From the NCBI GenBank assembly GCA_900544195.1, contig UQUJ01000004.1, positions 7,641-71,640 on the forward strand: 64,000 bases of DNA, given 5' to 3'. Shown one piece after another: positions 61,766 to 64,000 of this stretch; position 1 is the first letter of the stretch; each line of letters starts with the position of its first letter. Source of the stretch: an uncultured Alistipes sp. Its GTDB lineage: Bacteria > Bacteroidota > Bacteroidia > Bacteroidales > UBA932. The notes under the pieces are model-generated. The model saw only the letters and a list, made by a program, of their open reading frames with translations. It was not told the origin of the DNA and did no database searches. The translations under genes were made by a program, and so were the position numbers.

Positions 61766-62067
61766 TTCCTTGCCAATAAATCTGACTTATAGTAAACTTA
61801 AACTCTTTGCATCCATTTGGTTTCATCTTTCCCGCCGGCTCCGGGAGGGCTTTCTGGCATTTGACGTCCCCGTGCCGCCGGTCCTCCGGGCGCACCCACG
61901 CTCTCCCCTCTCACGGTCAGGAAGAAAAAACGACCATCTCAAACAGTGATGAAATGGTCGGTGAAAGTCTGAATAATCAAAAGAACATCCCCTCTGTGCA
62001 TCCTGGGACGCACTGCCGCTTAAAGGTATTGAAGTCACACCAAGCATCTGGAAGTTCGTTTGTCCTG
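61766..62067 (-). other. carAB leader region with terminator hairpin
   Basis: If transcription starts near 62061 (promoter box at 62068-62075), carA carries a roughly 300-base untranslated leader. It contains a hairpin GTGCGTCC/GGATGCAC in its first half, an intrinsic terminator (61925-61960), then a GC-rich stretch with complementary CCCGGAG/CTCCCGG segments (61840-61890) before the start codon. Either the terminator is an attenuator for carAB or it ends a separate small RNA of about 130 bases. No second promoter is seen after it. Confidence 0.5.
61925..61960 (-). terminator. Intrinsic terminator within the carA leader
   Basis: On the minus strand an 11-bp stem (CGACCATTTCA/TGAGATGGTCG, one G-U pair, 8-base loop; plus-strand positions 61931-61960) is followed by six T. 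This is a standard intrinsic terminator, about 160 bases before the carA start and in the same orientation. Confidence 0.75.
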
Positions 62068-62075
62068 CAAATTTA
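62068..62075 (-). promoter_or_regulatory. -7 element for the carAB leader
   Basis: Reads TAAATTTG on the minus strand. A TTTG (62099-62102) lies 23 bases upstream, slightly beyond usual spacing. Confidence 0.5.
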
Positions 62076-62135
62076 AGCAAAAAAATGGGAATAAGCGGCA
62101 AAATATTCAATGAATATAAATTCGCGACCCTTATC

Positions 62136-62167
62136 CTTGAATATGTTGGCGAATGTTGATAAATTTG
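62136..62167 (+). promoter_or_regulatory. Probable mnmE promoter
   Basis: TAAATTTG at 62160-62167 with CTTG (62136-62139) 20 bases upstream, a 3 of 4 match to the -33 box. If used, the tandem hairpin array is transcribed as the mnmE leader of about 315 bases. No TAnnTTTG box is seen between the array and the ATG. Confidence 0.5.
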
Positions 62168-62169
62168 CA

Positions 62170-62465
62170 GGTCGCCTAGGTTGCCTCGAAGTGAGATTAC
62201 CTTGGTTGCCTCGGTTGCCTCGAAGAGGTGCCTTTGGGCGGCGGATTCGAGGGAGTTTTCCTTGGTTGTCGAGGTTGCCTCGAAAGATGCCTTCGGGCGG
62301 CGGATTCGAGGGAGATTTCCTTGGTTGCCTAGGTTGCCTCGAAAGATGCCTTCGGGCGGCGGATTCGAGGAAGATTATTTTGGCCGCCGGGTCGCCTCGA
62401 AGAGATGCCTTCGGGCGGCGGATTCGAGGGAGATTATTTTGGCCGCCGGGTCGCCTCGAAGTGAC
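62170..62465 (+). repeat. 59-base tandem repeat array of UUCG-capped hairpins
   Basis: Four full copies start at 62213, 62273, 62332 and 62390 (periods 60, 59 and 58, the last 59 long), each opening GGT(T/C)GCCTCGAA. A partial copy follows at 62449 and a shortened copy lacking the centre precedes at 62170-62212. Each full unit can fold as CCTCGAA...TTCGAGG around GCC-TTCG-GGC, the stable C(UUCG)G tetraloop (TTTG in the first copy). In the last two copies GGCGGC can instead pair with a downstream GCCGCC. The period is not a multiple of three and no ATG-started gene runs through it. Confidence 0.9.
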
Positions 62466-62488
62466 CGGCAATATAATTGACAGGAACA

Positions 62489-63898
62489 ATGTTGAACATC
62501 GAAGATACCATCTGCGCCCCGGCCACCGTCCCCGGAACCGGCGCCATAGCCATCATCCGCATGAGCGGAAAAGACTCCTTCCGGATTGCCGATAAGGTAG
62601 TATCCTGCAAAGGCTCCACCATTTCTGAAACAGAAGGTTACAAGCTGCGATATGGAGTAGCGCTCGAAGCGGACGGCACTGATCTGGACACTGTCCTGGT
62701 CAGCGTCTTCAGGTCACCGCACTCCTACACCGGCGAAGACTCCGTAGAGATTTCCTGCCACTCCTCCAAGTACGTTGTCGAAAGGCTTCTTCAGCGCCTG
62801 GTGGACTCCGGAGCCCGCCCCGCCGGTCCAGGCGAGTTCACCCAAAGGGCCTTTGTGAACGGCAAGATGGATCTGGCACAGGCCGAGGCCGTCGCCGACG
62901 TGATCTCATCCCAGAACGCCGCCGCCCACAGGGTCGCCTACAGCCAGCTTAAGGGCGGCTTCTCAAAAGAACTGAAAAGCCTCCGCGACGAACTTCTGAA
63001 AATGACCTCCCTATTGGAACTGGAGCTGGATTTCAGCGAGGAAGATGTCGAGTTCGCCAGCCGCCGGGAACTGTCAGCCCTGCTGGACGGCGCGCTCAGG
63101 CATATTCATTCGCTGACAGACTCCTTCCGCTACGGCAACGCCCTTCGCAACGGTGTTCCGGTCGCCATAGTGGGAGCCGTCAACGCCGGCAAAAGCACCC
63201 TTCTGAACGCCCTGGTAGGTGATGACCGCGCCATAGTCTCCGACATCGCCGGCACCACCCGCGACACCGTGGAGGAGACGATGACCATCGATGGCACATT
63301 GTTCCGTTTTATCGACACCGCCGGTCTCCGCGAAACCTCAGATGAGGTCGAAAAGATCGGCATTTCACGCTCGTATAAGAAGATGAACGAGGCCTCGATC
63401 GTCCTTGCCCTGCTTGATGTCACCGCCTCCGAAGAAGAAAACGAGTATTCGATTTCTGACATAGTCTCAAATCTGGATGTAAAGTCACAAAAGTTGATCG
63501 TTCTGCTGAATAAAGTGGATGTTTTGGGTAATAACATTAATGTTAGCCTAATCAACAATTCTGTTTCTAATCCTAATGAAAAAGTAGTTAAGTTATATAT
63601 TTCCGCCAAGACTGGTTTCGGTCTTGACACACTGCGCACCCTCCTCTCAGACTCTCCAAAGACCGCCACTTTGAATTCTGGCCAGACAATAGTGACCAAT
63701 CTACGCCACTACCAGTCCCTGATGAGCGCCGCCGCATCCCTGGAGAAAGTAAGATCCTCCCTAGCCACCTCCCAAACCCCCGACCTCCTCTCCGAAGACC
63801 TCCGCCAAGCCCTCCACCACCTCTCCTCCATCCTCGGCGAAGTCACCCCCGACGAAGTCCTTGGGAATATCTTTGAGAGGTTCTGCATTGGGAAATAA
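62489..63898 (+). CDS. mnmE: tRNA modification GTPase MnmE
   Basis: With MnmG it adds the carboxymethylaminomethyl group to U34 of certain tRNAs. From ATG 62489 it has 469 residues: the N-terminal folate-binding domain (IEDTICAPATVPGTGAIAIIRMSG), a helical domain, the G domain with Walker A GAVNAGKSTLLNAL, G2/G3 IAGTTRDTVEE and DTAGLRE, NKVD, and the C-terminal FCIGK with the conserved Cys. An in-frame TTG four codons upstream is not preferred. Base composition changes within the gene: AT-rich around 63490-63610 and C-rich around 63740-63860. Confidence 0.95.
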   Translation: MLNIEDTICAPATVPGTGAIAIIRMSGKDSFRIADKVVSCKGSTISETEGYKLRYGVALEADGTDLDTVLVSVFRSPHSYTGEDSVEISCHSSKYVVERLLQRLVDSGARPAGPGEFTQRAFVNGKMDLAQAEAVADVISSQNAAAHRVAYSQLKGGFSKELKSLRDELLKMTSLLELELDFSEEDVEFASRRELSALLDGALRHIHSLTDSFRYGNALRNGVPVAIVGAVNAGKSTLLNALVGDDRAIVSDIAGTTRDTVEETMTIDGTLFRFIDTAGLRETSDEVEKIGISRSYKKMNEASIVLALLDVTASEEENEYSISDIVSNLDVKSQKLIVLLNKVDVLGNNINVSLINNSVSNPNEKVVKLYISAKTGFGLDTLRTLLSDSPKTATLNSGQTIVTNLRHYQSLMSAAASLEKVRSSLATSQTPDLLSEDLRQALHHLSSILGEVTPDEVLGNIFERFCIGK

Positions 63899-63920
63899 TA
63901 ACGTCTAAAAATTATTTTCC

Positions 63921-64000
63921 GTGTCTACTTCTCGCGCGCGGTACACCTACAAGCGCGAAATCCTGAAGCTCCGCATAGAGAATGAACGGCTAAAAAAAAG
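63921..64000 (+). CDS. Possible start of an unidentified gene, cut by the window edge
   Basis: From GTG 63921 an open frame runs off the right edge and would encode a basic, heptad-patterned peptide (YKREILKLRIENERLKK) typical of a short coiled coil. An in-frame stop lies just upstream. Only 26 codons are visible and I do not recognise the protein. Confidence 0.3.
   Translation, partial: MSTSRARYTYKREILKLRIENERLKK

Noticed and set aside
61823..62110. Leader peptide or small gene upstream of carA
   Set aside because: The frame crosses the intrinsic terminator and GC-rich leader, has no family resemblance, and its start precedes the promoter box.
62170..62465. CRISPR array
   Set aside because: The whole unit repeats, with no variable spacers, and no cas genes are near.
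62110..62595. Open frames of 99-161 codons across the repeat array before mnmE
   Set aside because: They are generated by the 59-base repeats, whose period is not a multiple of three, and have no recognisable domain.
1..64000. tRNA and rRNA genes
   Set aside because: I checked the gaps for T-loop-like GGTTCRA and cloverleaf arms and saw none; the cloverleaf-like elements at 57 kb lack tRNA consensus bases.

Overview
The window looks like a 64 kb stretch of core chromosome from an uncultured gut-type member of the order Bacteroidales. The reasons are Bacteroidetes-type promoters (TTTG, about 19-20 bases, TAnnTTTG), almost no Shine-Dalgarno sequences, Bacteroidetes-specific gene arrangements (rsfS-ftsH-cdsA-psd; tamL next to a TrmH methylase), a large IspG with a lineage insert, a Rho with a disordered N-terminal region, and a short Bacteroidetes arginine decarboxylase. 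A cysteate synthase suggests sulfonolipid synthesis, as in Alistipes/Odoribacter-like lineages. The exact genus cannot be told from the sequence alone. I see no phage, integrated plasmid, CRISPR array, rRNA or tRNA.

Layout. 1-7831 (+): valS (5' end cut off), a thioesterase, tatA-tatC, an ABC-F ATPase, a DUF2807 protein and an M19 dipeptidase. 8079-10940 (-): cinA, pyrD and an XRE regulator, followed by a roughly 0.5 kb AT-rich gap. 11443-13915 (+): queA and an acyltransferase. 14282-17950 (-): rarA, a Na/Ca exchanger and cysteate synthase. 18125-22512 (+): a flavodiiron protein, a Na/Pi cotransporter and rlmD. 22646-24859 (-): tamL. 25012-31725 (+): arginine decarboxylase, a TrmH methylase, a receiver/PEP-binding fusion protein and a GH13 amylase. 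31748-32977 (-): PPi-dependent phosphofructokinase. 33153-42529 (+): ligA, yihY, relA/spoT, an Ig-like lipoprotein, an outer-membrane barrel and ispG. 42522-46414 (-): rsfS-ftsH-cdsA-psd. 46481-47218 (+): birA. 47215-52214 (-): an amidase, dnaA, pepD and rpe. 52255-57050 (+): lptD and rho. 57428-61765 (-): carA-carB. 62489-63898 (+): mnmE.

The genes are mostly housekeeping: translation and tRNA/rRNA modification (valS, queA, rlmD, TrmH, mnmE, rsfS), envelope building (tamL, lptD, amidase, cdsA, psd, YihY), pyrimidine supply (pyrD, carAB), DNA metabolism (dnaA, ligA, rarA), stringent response (relA/spoT) and sugar/PPi metabolism (amylase, PEP-binding protein, PPi-PFK).

The unusual content is between the genes. 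Every long gap between convergent genes holds large inverted repeats. Three of them (14.0, 14.2 and 22.6 kb) form a hairpin family that shares one apical core while the lower stems differ but still pair. Two cloverleaf-like elements lie side by side between rho and carB. A 59-base tandem array of UUCG-capped hairpins fills the mnmE leader, opposite a carAB leader carrying an intrinsic terminator. One 25-base REP-like palindrome occurs both in a gap and inside the amylase gene. These non-coding elements are the best candidates for something undescribed.
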